NCBI RefSeq assembly: GCF_947498005.1
Contig: NZ_CANMIW010000001.1
Span: 124,001 to 188,000 of the forward strand
DNA: 64,000 nucleotides
Reading direction: 5' to 3'
From: an uncultured Winogradskyella sp.
GTDB lineage: Bacteria; Bacteroidota; Bacteroidia; Flavobacteriales; Flavobacteriaceae
Shown piece by piece: positions 1-7,263 of this stretch. The position numbers were made by a program, and so were the translations under genes. Numbering within the stretch: position 1 is the first letter of the stretch; each line of letters begins with the position of its first letter. Under the pieces are notes generated by a model. That model ran no database searches and was not told the DNA's origin. It saw only the letters and a list, made by a program, of their open reading frames with translations.

Positions 1-1464
1 ACTTCCTGATCTTCGTTGCGTATCAGTAATCATTCCTGGAGGACTTCCTGCCGCTCTAGGGCTACGTTCAGCTCTTTGGCTATTGTTATTACTAGGCGTT
101 GGTTGATTATTTTGTTTTTTTATAGCTTCTTCTCGTTCCTTTTTTTCTTCTAATGCTTTTAACCTTTGGTTCTCTGCATGCTGTGTATAAATTGCTAATT
201 GCTCTGATTTAGGTAAAGCTACAACCCTTAAGATGCTATCATTAGTTTGTGCTATGCTTTCATAATATATAACATCATCAAGATTTTCACGCTTCTTTTT
301 TATAATTCTATATGGTTTAGAATTTAACACCATAGCCGTCAATGTAGAATCATAATAAGCTCCTGCAGTTTTGTAAACATTTTTATCAAAATACATGTTA
401 CCTAAAGTTTCGTAACTGAGGGATCTAAGATATTTATCTGATTTTGTTTTTCTAAGCGATTTATTATAATAAACTTCAGCAAGGCTATCTGACATCTTAT
501 GACGATGATACTCTGCAATACGATAATATATTTTATCTAAAAAGGGCCTATTCTCTCTATTTTCTTCTAAATCTGTAAGATATTCTTGAAACTCAACATC
601 ATCTACATTTGACGCATCTGCATTATAAGACTTTTCTAAATGGGCATTTATATAAAATGAACGTGGTACTTGGCGATGCATATCTATAATAGCATCAAAT
701 TCTATATTAGCACTATCTTTTTTACCAAACTGGTTATACAATTGTCCTCTAATAAAATGGTAACGTGCTTTTTCTCTTTTAATTTTTGTGTGTTCTGCAG
801 CTATAGCCAACTGAGCAATAGCACTATCTTTAGATTTTGTGTTAAGATAAGCCTGAGCTAATGCTGCTGAAGCATCTGCCAAATCCTGACCTTCAATAAC
901 ACCTTTTTCCTCTTCAAGTAAACGTTTTAATTTTTCTATAGCACCAGCATCATTATCTAAACGCATGCTTGTTTTTTCGCGCCAAATTTTTACCTGATTA
1001 ATTTTATCGCTAGTAGGATATTTATTTAAAATATTATTAAAAGCTGCCATAGCTGGCACAAAACGCTGATCAAAATAACGTGCTTGACCTAAAAGTAAAT
1101 AGGCTTCATCTATTTGAGGATTTTTTTCTTTACCTCCAATATTCATTCCATGTACTTGGATCGCTTTGATCGCTTTTTCCTCCGCACGTTCAAAATCTGC
1201 ATTTTTAATCTGGCCAGGAAGGAAAATATCTTCTGCAACAGCCATTCTTTCAATAGGCAAAAGCTCCCAAAAGTTTTCAGTGAATTCATTATTTACACCT
1301 TCAATTCCGCGTTCTAAAGCTATGTTACCATTATAAAGCACATTATATTTAGTTGCAAGAGCATGAAACTTCTTATTTATGAATTTATCTTTTTTTCGCG
1401 AACAACTTTGAGCAATCAAAGCTACACATGATAGGAGTAATATAAATTTGTAATAGGTTTTCAA
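1..1464 (-). CDS. sprE: SprE/PorW-like gliding motility and type IX secretion lipoprotein (partial, 5' part)
   Basis: This reading frame is open to the left edge, so the C-terminus is missing. It starts with TTG at 1464; the in-frame ATG further upstream is cut off by a stop. The N-terminus is a lipoprotein signal (MKTYYKFILLLSCVALIAQSC, lipidated Cys about residue 21) followed by KFHALATKYNVLYNG and FWELLPIERM, segments I recognise from SprE of Flavobacterium and PorW of Porphyromonas. The rest is helical and TPR-like (for example DEAYLLLGQARYF), then turns Lys/Glu-rich and Ser/Pro/Asn-rich near the edge. SprE is an outer-membrane-associated lipoprotein needed for type IX secretion and gliding in Bacteroidota. 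The family call is by recall of motifs; the missing end prevents a length check. Confidence 0.85.
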   Translation of the reverse strand, partial: MKTYYKFILLLSCVALIAQSCSRKKDKFINKKFHALATKYNVLYNGNIALERGIEGVNNEFTENFWELLPIERMAVAEDIFLPGQIKNADFERAEEKAIKAIQVHGMNIGGKEKNPQIDEAYLLLGQARYFDQRFVPAMAAFNNILNKYPTSDKINQVKIWREKTSMRLDNDAGAIEKLKRLLEEEKGVIEGQDLADASAALAQAYLNTKSKDSAIAQLAIAAEHTKIKREKARYHFIRGQLYNQFGKKDSANIEFDAIIDMHRQVPRSFYINAHLEKSYNADASNVDDVEFQEYLTDLEENRENRPFLDKIYYRIAEYHRHKMSDSLAEVYYNKSLRKTKSDKYLRSLSYETLGNMYFDKNVYKTAGAYYDSTLTAMVLNSKPYRIIKKKRENLDDVIYYESIAQTNDSILRVVALPKSEQLAIYTQHAENQRLKALEEKKEREEAIKKQNNQPTPSNNNSQRAERSPRAAGSPPGMITDTQRRSGS

Positions 1465-1801
1465 ACGTTGGTTCTATTTAATTTGATACCCATTTAACAT
1501 TAAATTATTGCACATAATTCAATATTAAATTGGTATTATAGATAACTGAAAAACGCACTGTTTAGTGTGTTAGGTGGTAAAAATAAGCATCTTTTTGAAT
1601 TTGCGGCTGAATTTTAGAAGATATTAGAATGCTTTGTTGCTAAGGGATTTTATTGAAAACATAAAATTCACGCGAAGGCAGAGGGACGTAAAGGCTCACT
1701 GTTACTTAAAAAATAGAATTGTAATTATGAAAAAGCACAACGTACAATACTCGCAAGTTGTGCATATATCAGTTTTCCCCTTTGGGGAATTAAAGGGGCT
1801 T
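1465..1801. other. Intergenic gap between sprE and the ABC gene
   Basis: No convincing gene is present. A 72-codon plus-strand frame (1634-1852) runs into the end of the ABC gene, has no recognisable content and is dismissed. Two inverted repeats are visible: GCACAAC (1735-1741) with GTTGTGC (1757-1763), and CCCCTTT (1777-1783) with AAAGGGG (1792-1798). The second lies directly after the stop codon of the minus-strand ATPase gene and could be a weak 3' hairpin, but no T-run follows on that strand. Confidence 0.5.
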
Positions 1802-2524
1802 TTACTCCTCCTCCTGAGAAACCACTGCTCCATTAGCAAAATGCGCTTCTAACTCTTTTAAGGTTGCAGGATTGGTTTCTAAATCTTTTACCACATTTCC
1901 TTTTTCTAGCACAACAATTCTCTCGCATACGTCCGTAACATGCATTAAATCGTGACTAGAGACTAAAACAGTGACACCTTGTTTTTCGGCTAAATCTTTT
2001 ATAATTTGTTTTAGTCTTATTTGAGTTGTTGGATCCAAGTTTGCAAAAGGTTCATCTAAGATAATAACTTCAGGATTACCAATAAGCGCAGCTACAATTC
2101 CGGCTTTCTTCTGGTTTCCTTTGCTTAAATCTCTAAGATACTTTTTCTTTCCTATAATTTCTCCGTTAAAGAAATCTTCAAATTTTGATGTTAAGCTATC
2201 AACATCGGCTTTGTTTTGCCCTCTTAATTCTCCAATAAAATAGAAGTATTCTTCTGGTGTAAGGTAACCGATTAAAAAACTTTCATCTATAAACGATGAT
2301 GTAAAAGGTTTCCAGTCTTCGCTTTGGTCTACAACAACATCATTACTTGTAATGTTTCCTGTGGTAGGTTTTATTAAATCTAGTAATAGACTGAAATAGG
2401 TTGTTTTTCCCGCACCATTATTTCCAACTAAACCAAAACTTTGGCCTTTAGGAATAGTTAATTCTTCAATATTAAGAACGGTTGTTCCGTTATATGTTTT
2501 TGAAAGGTCTTTTGTATGTATCAT
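1802..2524 (-). CDS. ABC transporter ATP-binding protein
   Basis: A complete 240-residue ABC ATPase. Walker A is GNNGAGKTT (residues 34-42), the signature is LSKGNQKK (133-140), Walker B is VIILDEP (153-159) and the switch His is about residue 191. It should hydrolyse ATP to power the membrane protein encoded 12 bases upstream in the same operon. The signature begins LSKG rather than LSGG, which is common in this exporter type. It is the last gene of the PadR-controlled module at 1802-5860. The substrate cannot be read from the sequence; lipid, peptide or drug efflux are all possible. ATG start. Confidence 0.93.
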   Translation of the reverse strand: MIHTKDLSKTYNGTTVLNIEELTIPKGQSFGLVGNNGAGKTTYFSLLLDLIKPTTGNITSNDVVVDQSEDWKPFTSSFIDESFLIGYLTPEEYFYFIGELRGQNKADVDSLTSKFEDFFNGEIIGKKKYLRDLSKGNQKKAGIVAALIGNPEVIILDEPFANLDPTTQIRLKQIIKDLAEKQGVTVLVSSHDLMHVTDVCERIVVLEKGNVVKDLETNPATLKELEAHFANGAVVSQEEE

Positions 2525-2536
2525 GGTTGTGTTGTA

Positions 2537-4015
2537 TTAATTGTCTTGACTAAACGCGTTAATCATTTTGTATTTTGAATCTAGATATTTATGTGTAATG
2601 GCTTTCATTAGTTTTTTATGAAAAACGATGCCTACCAATCCTAAAACGATAAGTAAAGCTACTGCAGCTGCAAAACCTACTAACCAATTTACTAGGCCAA
2701 ACATTGCCATTGGCACCAACATTAACGGAATACCAATAAGCCATTGTACAGCACCTGTACCTTGGTAATTAAAAGCGGCTTTTTTATCTAATTCTATTTT
2801 TTTTCGATTGAAGGATCCTCCCCAAAGTATCACGTGAGTATTCACACCAATATTATAAATAGCTGCAGCGAAATGCGCAATTAAAATTTTATAACCAAAA
2901 TACACATAAGGAATGCCGAGTACAAAAAGTAACACTACACTAATGACCATTAAAATGAATTTTGAACGTAAATATTGCTCGTATTTAATATTCTGACTCA
3001 TTAGCAGTTTGTAATAACCACTATCCCAAGCCGGAATGAATTGTCCGAAATTAATAAGGAAAAATCCTGTTGAAAAAATCCCGATAAAAGCAGACATAAA
3101 AGTCATTTCTCTATACATAGGTTGCGGATAAAAGAATAAACCATACAACACACCAATTAATAGTAAAAACGCCATGGATTTGGTACGCTTATTTCTCCAA
3201 ATGAGTTTTAAATCTAGCTTCATAAATGGTGCAACGTCTCCAAAACGTTCTGTCCAAGATAAATCTGCCGCATTAACTTCTTCAACTTTAGATTTTAAAG
3301 AACTATCTAAAAAGAGTTTACTTTTTAAAATTTTAAAATTGTAAGCATAACACGCTGCCAAAATTGCTAATGGAATAAGGATTAGAATAGGATTATTCGC
3401 TATGCCTAAAAGTGCATCTCCTATTAACGAGGTCATTGGCAATATTCCAAAATAATTTAAACCAAATAAAACACCAACCACTGTAATAATTGGTAAAAAC
3501 GATAATTCCTTTTCTGAAGAAAATGCTTCGATAATAAAGTTTAAGAAATTTGAAATTAGCACCAAAATTATCATGGCAAATAGCCATGTTACTATCATTG
3601 AGGTTGCATAACCATCCATAATGAGCATAATACTAAATGGAATTATAGCAAACAGAGGCAGCAAATTAAAAAAGGAAGCTACCGATTTTCCTAATACATA
3701 ATTAACAACGGTTGACCGTTTAATAGGTAGCGTTAATAAAGGCTTTACGCTCATTACAGGTAGCTTTTGTAAAAAAAAGCGCATCATTAAGTCGCCAATT
3801 ATCCAGAAGAATACATAGCCATTAGCTATTACAAATGGGTCTTGGTCAGGAAAGGTTTTCTTTAAAATTAGAAGAAGTCCGAAGCCTAAGCCTAAAAACA
3901 TTACAATAAAATAAAGCGCAAAAAACACCATTAAAATATTGATGGCCATGTTTTTTTGCCAATAAGACGAACGGAAATATTGTTTCCATTCTAGATTGAG
4001 AAAGTGTTTTATCAT
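2537..4015 (-). CDS. ABC transporter permease, DUF5687-like membrane protein
   Basis: A 492-residue polytopic membrane protein with about ten to twelve hydrophobic segments distributed over its whole length and a soluble stretch near residues 230-275. The sequence resembles the Bacteroidota DUF5687 family (recalled), whose members sit beside a single ATP-binding subunit; that partner follows here after 12 bases. It probably forms the transmembrane path of an exporter in the inner membrane. It is preceded by the two paralogous helical-domain membrane proteins. ATG start. The substrate is unknown. Confidence 0.8.
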   Translation of the reverse strand: MIKHFLNLEWKQYFRSSYWQKNMAINILMVFFALYFIVMFLGLGFGLLLILKKTFPDQDPFVIANGYVFFWIIGDLMMRFFLQKLPVMSVKPLLTLPIKRSTVVNYVLGKSVASFFNLLPLFAIIPFSIMLIMDGYATSMIVTWLFAMIILVLISNFLNFIIEAFSSEKELSFLPIITVVGVLFGLNYFGILPMTSLIGDALLGIANNPILILIPLAILAACYAYNFKILKSKLFLDSSLKSKVEEVNAADLSWTERFGDVAPFMKLDLKLIWRNKRTKSMAFLLLIGVLYGLFFYPQPMYREMTFMSAFIGIFSTGFFLINFGQFIPAWDSGYYKLLMSQNIKYEQYLRSKFILMVISVVLLFVLGIPYVYFGYKILIAHFAAAIYNIGVNTHVILWGGSFNRKKIELDKKAAFNYQGTGAVQWLIGIPLMLVPMAMFGLVNWLVGFAAAVALLIVLGLVGIVFHKKLMKAITHKYLDSKYKMINAFSQDN

Positions 4016-4066
4016 AATGTAATGATGGGTTGGTTTATGTAGTAAGTATTAAAAACGAAGAATTTG

Positions 4067-4756
4067 TTACAAACTAAATTCTGGATAGGTTTCATTTAGT
4101 AGTTTTTCGGCTTTGTTTGGAATCAGTTCAAAGCTTATGTAATAAACTAAAGCGATAATAGTAAATACCATTGCTAATAATACAATTACATAAGGATTAG
4201 ATAAGAAATCGCCAGTCACTATATGAATGTTATAAATCTGAGACAAAAAAACTAACGACGTACCTCCTGCCTGTTTAAAAATCATTTCCTCTAATAGCCA
4301 TTTTTTATTTGATGCTTTTTTTCTACGCTTAAACTGTCTATTCAGCAAGATACTTTTTGTTATAGACCAAATAATTACTAAAACATAATAGGTAATGGCT
4401 AATTCAACAGCTAAAGATGATGTAAAAGAAAAATAAAATAGAAGAAACAAACCTAACGTTGCAAATGCCTGCGGAATCTCGAACCATTTTTTTAACTCGT
4501 TCCACAAATATCCTCTATAGCGTTTATTCATAGCCTTACCTTTCTGCTCGATAGCATCCATAAAACCAAAAATGCCAAACTTTTTAAAGGCTTTGTTTTT
4601 GGCATCTTCAAAACTGAGTTTTGGTTGCTCTTGCCACTGCGTTTCAATATCATTGGCTAAATGATCTACGAGTTCGGTTTGTAAATCGTAATGTTCTACA
4701 AAATGTTGCCTTGTAAATGAGTAGAGGTCTTGTATTTGGGATTCGGTTAGTTTCAT
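4067..4756 (-). CDS. PadR-associated integral membrane protein (second paralog)
   Basis: A 229-residue protein with a soluble helical N-terminal domain (residues about 1-85) containing LQTELVDHLANDIE and a later KKFG motif, then four or five hydrophobic segments. The same N-terminal pattern (RIELLDHIVSAVED ... RSFGN) is in the gene just upstream, so the two are probably duplicates. The helical domain resembles the DUF1700/HAAS-type domains that accompany PadR regulators in other bacteria; this is a tentative recollection. Its start overlaps the upstream stop by four bases (ATGA type), indicating translational coupling. Function unknown; membrane sensing or modulation of the ABC exporter is an inference from context. 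Confidence 0.75.
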   Translation of the reverse strand: MKLTESQIQDLYSFTRQHFVEHYDLQTELVDHLANDIETQWQEQPKLSFEDAKNKAFKKFGIFGFMDAIEQKGKAMNKRYRGYLWNELKKWFEIPQAFATLGLFLLFYFSFTSSLAVELAITYYVLVIIWSITKSILLNRQFKRRKKASNKKWLLEEMIFKQAGGTSLVFLSQIYNIHIVTGDFLSNPYVIVLLAMVFTIIALVYYISFELIPNKAEKLLNETYPEFSL

Positions 4757-5472
4757 GATATTAAAAGCTTGTAACGTTCTTTTGTAGTATTCAGCACTTC
4801 TTTATATAGATTAAAACTTACTCTCACTAAAGGATAAACTAAAACATAAAAACAAATAATATAGCGATAATCAATTATGCCATTATATGTAAACTCATCT
4901 TTATAGAAATCTAAAAACATTCCTTGAAAACATAAAAATGAAGTATTAAGTAAACCTACCATGTTAGCATTTAAGGAATGACGTACTCCTTTTTTAAATA
5001 CGTACTTAAACTTTAATAATTCTGGCACTACTAAAGCTAATAATGCTATCATAAAAGCTGCCTTAGGTTTATACTGATATGTGATAAATATAGCAAGTAT
5101 GAACACAATATATTCTAATATAAATTTTTGTAAAAAGAACGTTTCTCTAAATATAACCCAATACCGTTTTCTGTTTTTTCTTCCTATTTCTTTTTGCTTA
5201 TTTCTAATAAACTTCTTAAATCCAGCATTGCTCTGATAAAGTCCTTTTTCAAAAATCTTATCTTTTGAAACTCCAAATTCAATAAATTGGTTGCCAAAAC
5301 TTCTATGAACATCTAGTAAAGCTTCATTAAACGAAATACCTTCGTTAGTCATTTTATCTTCAACCGCAGAAACAATGTGGTCTAGTAATTCTATACGCAC
5401 ATCCCAAAACTTAACCTCATTTTTAATGAGGTAGTTGTCTATGAATTGTATTTCTTGTTTTGTTAGTTTCAC
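4753..5472 (-). CDS. PadR-associated integral membrane protein (first paralog)
   Basis: A 239-residue protein starting with GTG. The N-terminal ~85 residues are helical and charged with RIELLDHIVSAVED; a basic stretch (KQKEIGRKNRKRYW) follows, then about four hydrophobic segments. It matches the downstream gene in layout and in the ELxDH motif, so I read the pair as diverged tandem duplicates. It lies 55 bases downstream of the PadR gene, with a degenerate palindromic repeat in the gap. I do not recognise a catalytic motif. A role in the PadR/ABC circuit is inferred only from co-location. Confidence 0.75.
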   Translation of the reverse strand: MKLTKQEIQFIDNYLIKNEVKFWDVRIELLDHIVSAVEDKMTNEGISFNEALLDVHRSFGNQFIEFGVSKDKIFEKGLYQSNAGFKKFIRNKQKEIGRKNRKRYWVIFRETFFLQKFILEYIVFILAIFITYQYKPKAAFMIALLALVVPELLKFKYVFKKGVRHSLNANMVGLLNTSFLCFQGMFLDFYKDEFTYNGIIDYRYIICFYVLVYPLVRVSFNLYKEVLNTTKERYKLLIS

Positions 5473-5487
5473 TGTTAATTTACTTTT

Positions 5488-5519
5488 AGACCTGCTAGGT
5501 TTTTAAAACCCGCGAGGTC
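5488..5519. repeat. Palindromic repeat, GACCT...AGGTC family, mosaic copy
   Basis: The left arm is GACCTGCTAGGTTTT and the right arm AAAACCCGCGAGGTC. The outer five and inner six bases pair, but the middle four do not (GCTA against CGCG). The other copies have nearly or fully matching arms, so this copy looks recombined between two subtypes. It sits between the PadR gene and the next gene of the operon. Confidence 0.6.
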
Positions 5520-5527
5520 AACCTTGA

Positions 5528-5860
5528 TTATGCCAGTTTGGGATTTACCAAGGCTTGCATTGTTTTAATATACTCAGCTAATTCTTCAAGCTTAGTCACG
5601 GTTTCTTTAGTTCCTGTTTCCGTTAACTTGTAATATTTACGCAAACGATTATCTACTTTTGCGACTTCAACATCTAGTAAACCTTCGGCTTCTAACTTGT
5701 GTAACGCAGGATATAAGGCGCCTTCTGTGATTTTCAGTTCGCCTTTGGTTAATGCCTTTACTTTTTGGGTAATCTCGTAACCATACATTTTATCGTGCTC
5801 ATTTAAAAGCTTTAAAATAATAGTATTTAAACTCCCTTTATATAATTTTGAATTGCTCAT
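5528..5860 (-). CDS. PadR family transcriptional regulator
   Basis: A compact 110-residue winged-helix protein. The segment MYGYEITQKVKALTKGEL followed by TEGALYPALHKLEAEGLL is the diagnostic PadR DNA-binding core; the C-terminal helix (about 80-105) would mediate dimerisation. PadR proteins usually repress transporters or stress genes and often repress themselves. It is the first gene of the minus-strand module ending with the ABC exporter, and a strong palindrome lies immediately upstream of its promoter box, so autoregulation of the whole operon is likely. ATG start; the -7 box ends only about seven bases before it, implying a very short leader. Confidence 0.94.
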   Translation of the reverse strand: MSNSKLYKGSLNTIILKLLNEHDKMYGYEITQKVKALTKGELKITEGALYPALHKLEAEGLLDVEVAKVDNRLRKYYKLTETGTKETVTKLEELAEYIKTMQALVNPKLA

Positions 5861-5867
5861 TGTATTA

Positions 5868-5875
5868 CAAATATA
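5868..5875 (-). promoter_or_regulatory. Promoter -7 box of the PadR-ABC operon
   Basis: Read on the minus strand the box is TATATTTG, an exact match to the Bacteroidota TAnnTTTG element. It lies just upstream of the PadR start codon, so the transcript would be almost leaderless. No clear -33 TTG was found. Confidence 0.55.
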
Positions 5876-5900
5876 TACATAATTTTCTTATGTATAAGAA
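5875..5900. promoter_or_regulatory. Probable PadR operator (nested palindromes)
   Basis: ATACATAA (5875-5882) and TTATGTAT (5888-5895) form a perfect 8-base inverted repeat with a 5-base spacer. An overlapping second one is TTCTTAT (5885-5891) with ATAAGAA (5894-5900). Position just upstream of the -7 box and the ATAC/GTAT composition fit a PadR-type operator (ATGT-N8-ACAT-like in known members). Binding is inferred. Confidence 0.6.
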
Positions 5901-5925
5901 ACTTAGGTATGAGATGTATTAAAAA

Positions 5926-5958
5926 AGACCAGACAGGTTTATGAAACCTGTCTGGTCT
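5926..5958. repeat. Palindromic repeat, GACCT...AGGTC family, perfect hairpin
   Basis: AGACCAGACAGGTTT (5926-5940), loop ATG, then AAACCTGTCTGGTCT (5944-5958): 15 perfectly paired bases. It lies in the divergent gap between the PadR gene and the ferredoxin reductase, just upstream of the latter's promoter box. Related copies are at 5488, 8289 and 56462. Confidence 0.8.
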
Positions 5959-5971
5959 AAAGTAGAATGTT

Positions 5972-5979
5972 TATCTTTG
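5972..5979 (+). promoter_or_regulatory. Promoter -7 box of the ferredoxin reductase gene
   Basis: TATCTTTG matches TAnnTTTG and lies 16 bases before the ATG. No -33 TTG at the right distance; the region upstream is the palindromic repeat. Confidence 0.5.
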
Positions 5980-5995
5980 CAGAAAATTATTTATA

Positions 5996-7054
5996 ATGTC
6001 ACAATTTCATTCACTCACTATAAAATCAGTTGATAAAGTAACAGACAGTTCAGTTGCTATTACCTTTGATATTCCTGAAAATCTTAAAGAAAAATTCAGC
6101 TTTAAAGCCGGACAATATATTACCTTAAAAACTACCATAAACGGCGAAGATATTAGAAGAGATTACTCTATTTGTGCTTCTCAAAATAGCGGAAATGTAA
6201 CCGTTGCAGTAAAAGCAGTTGAAAACGGAACGTTTTCTGTCTATGCCAACACAGCACTTAAAGCTGGCGACACTTTAGAGGTTGCAGAACCTAATGGTCG
6301 CTTTATATTTGAAGCTAATGCGGCTAAAACCAGAACTGTAGCTGCCTTTGCTGCAGGAAGCGGAATTACACCTGTATTAAGTATTGCAAAAACACTTTTA
6401 GAAGAAGAGCCTTTTAGTAATTTTATCCTGGTGTATGGTAATAAAACATTGGCTGATGCTATGTTTATTGACCAATTATTACAATTGAAAAAAGAGTACG
6501 ATAATCGTTTTCATGCGCACTTTATTTACAGTCAATCGCAAGAAGAAGATGCCTTATTTGGACGTATTGAAAAAAGCACTGTTAACCTTATTGTAAAGAA
6601 CAAATACAAAGGTGTTACCATAGAAAATTTCTACCTCTGTGGACCAGAACAAATGATTCATACAGTTAAAGATGTTTTAATTGAAAATGGTGTGAAAGAA
6701 AAAGCCATTAAGTTTGAATTATTTACAGCTCCTGTTGAAACTGAAGCTGAAGCTGTTACAGATTTACCATCTGGCGAAACTAAAATTAAAGTGGTTGTTG
6801 ATGAAGAAGAGTTTGAATTCAACATGTCTCAAAAAGCAACTATTCTTGATGCCGCTTTAAAACAAGATATTGATGCACCTTATTCTTGTCAAGGTGGAAT
6901 TTGTAGTAGTTGTATCGCAAAGTTAACTGAAGGTACTGCAGAAATGCGTCAGAATAATATTTTAACGGATGGCGAAGTTGCAGAAGGTTTAATTTTAACG
7001 TGCCAAGCGCATCCTACATCTGCTACTATTGCTGTGGATTTTGATGATGTTTAA
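5996..7054 (+). CDS. PaaE-like ferredoxin-NAD(P)H oxidoreductase with C-terminal 2Fe-2S domain
   Basis: A 352-residue three-domain electron-transfer protein. The FAD-binding barrel has RDYSIC (residues 55-60), the NAD(P)H domain has AAGSGITPVLS (119-129) followed by LCGPEQM, and the C-terminal plant-type ferredoxin domain carries C298, C303, C306 and C336 in the CX4CX2C...C pattern. This layout is that of PaaE (phenylacetyl-CoA epoxidase reductase) and related class I reductases. No paaABCD genes are nearby, so phenylacetate degradation is not supported here; it may serve another oxygenase or desaturase. Single-gene transcription unit with its own promoter box and a downstream bidirectional terminator. 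Confidence 0.9.
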   Translation: MSQFHSLTIKSVDKVTDSSVAITFDIPENLKEKFSFKAGQYITLKTTINGEDIRRDYSICASQNSGNVTVAVKAVENGTFSVYANTALKAGDTLEVAEPNGRFIFEANAAKTRTVAAFAAGSGITPVLSIAKTLLEEEPFSNFILVYGNKTLADAMFIDQLLQLKKEYDNRFHAHFIYSQSQEEDALFGRIEKSTVNLIVKNKYKGVTIENFYLCGPEQMIHTVKDVLIENGVKEKAIKFELFTAPVETEAEAVTDLPSGETKIKVVVDEEEFEFNMSQKATILDAALKQDIDAPYSCQGGICSSCIAKLTEGTAEMRQNNILTDGEVAEGLILTCQAHPTSATIAVDFDDV

Positions 7055-7071
7055 AATAGAGCCAAGAATCT

Positions 7072-7110
7072 AGATCGCTTCGCTTTTAGATTTAAGACAA
7101 AAAGACCTAT
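7072..7110. repeat. Dispersed repeat with GCTTCGCTTTTAGA core, copy 1
   Basis: AGATCGCTTCGCTTTTAGA followed by an A-rich stretch and AAAGACCTAT. A near copy occurs at 62517-62554 (18 of the first 19 bases identical, same AAAGACCTAT end). Here the end merges into the terminator hairpin. Noncoding. Confidence 0.6.
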
Positions 7111-7138
7111 CAGAATTTTAATTCTGATAGGTCTTTTT
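7099..7138. terminator. Bidirectional terminator between convergent genes
   Basis: Nineteen-base arms: the left begins AAAAAGACCTATCAG and the right ends CTGATAGGTCTTTTT, with a TT centre. A-run on one side and T-run on the other make it a good intrinsic terminator in both directions, for the reductase (+) and the GT9 gene (-). The GACCT...AGGTC outer stem relates it to the palindromic repeat family. Confidence 0.85.
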
Positions 7139-7263
7139 ATTTTCAAAAGGTTCTCGATACAAAATTCTAAAAAAAGAATTTCACTCGATTTGATGTTAGG
7201 TTAATTATTTGCCGTGATATAACTTCGTATAATTTTGAGGACAAAAAATTCTAATAGGAAGTT

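Noticed and set aside
1634-1852. 72-residue plus-strand frame in the gap after sprE
   Set aside because: It overlaps the 3' end of the ABC ATPase gene, is Leu-rich at its end only because it reads the opposite strand of that gene, and has no motif or promoter.
5996-7054. Phenylacetate degradation operon
   Set aside because: Only the PaaE-like reductase is present, and the two PaaK-like proteins are CapK-type members inside a polysaccharide locus; no paaABCD, paaG or paaZ genes were seen.
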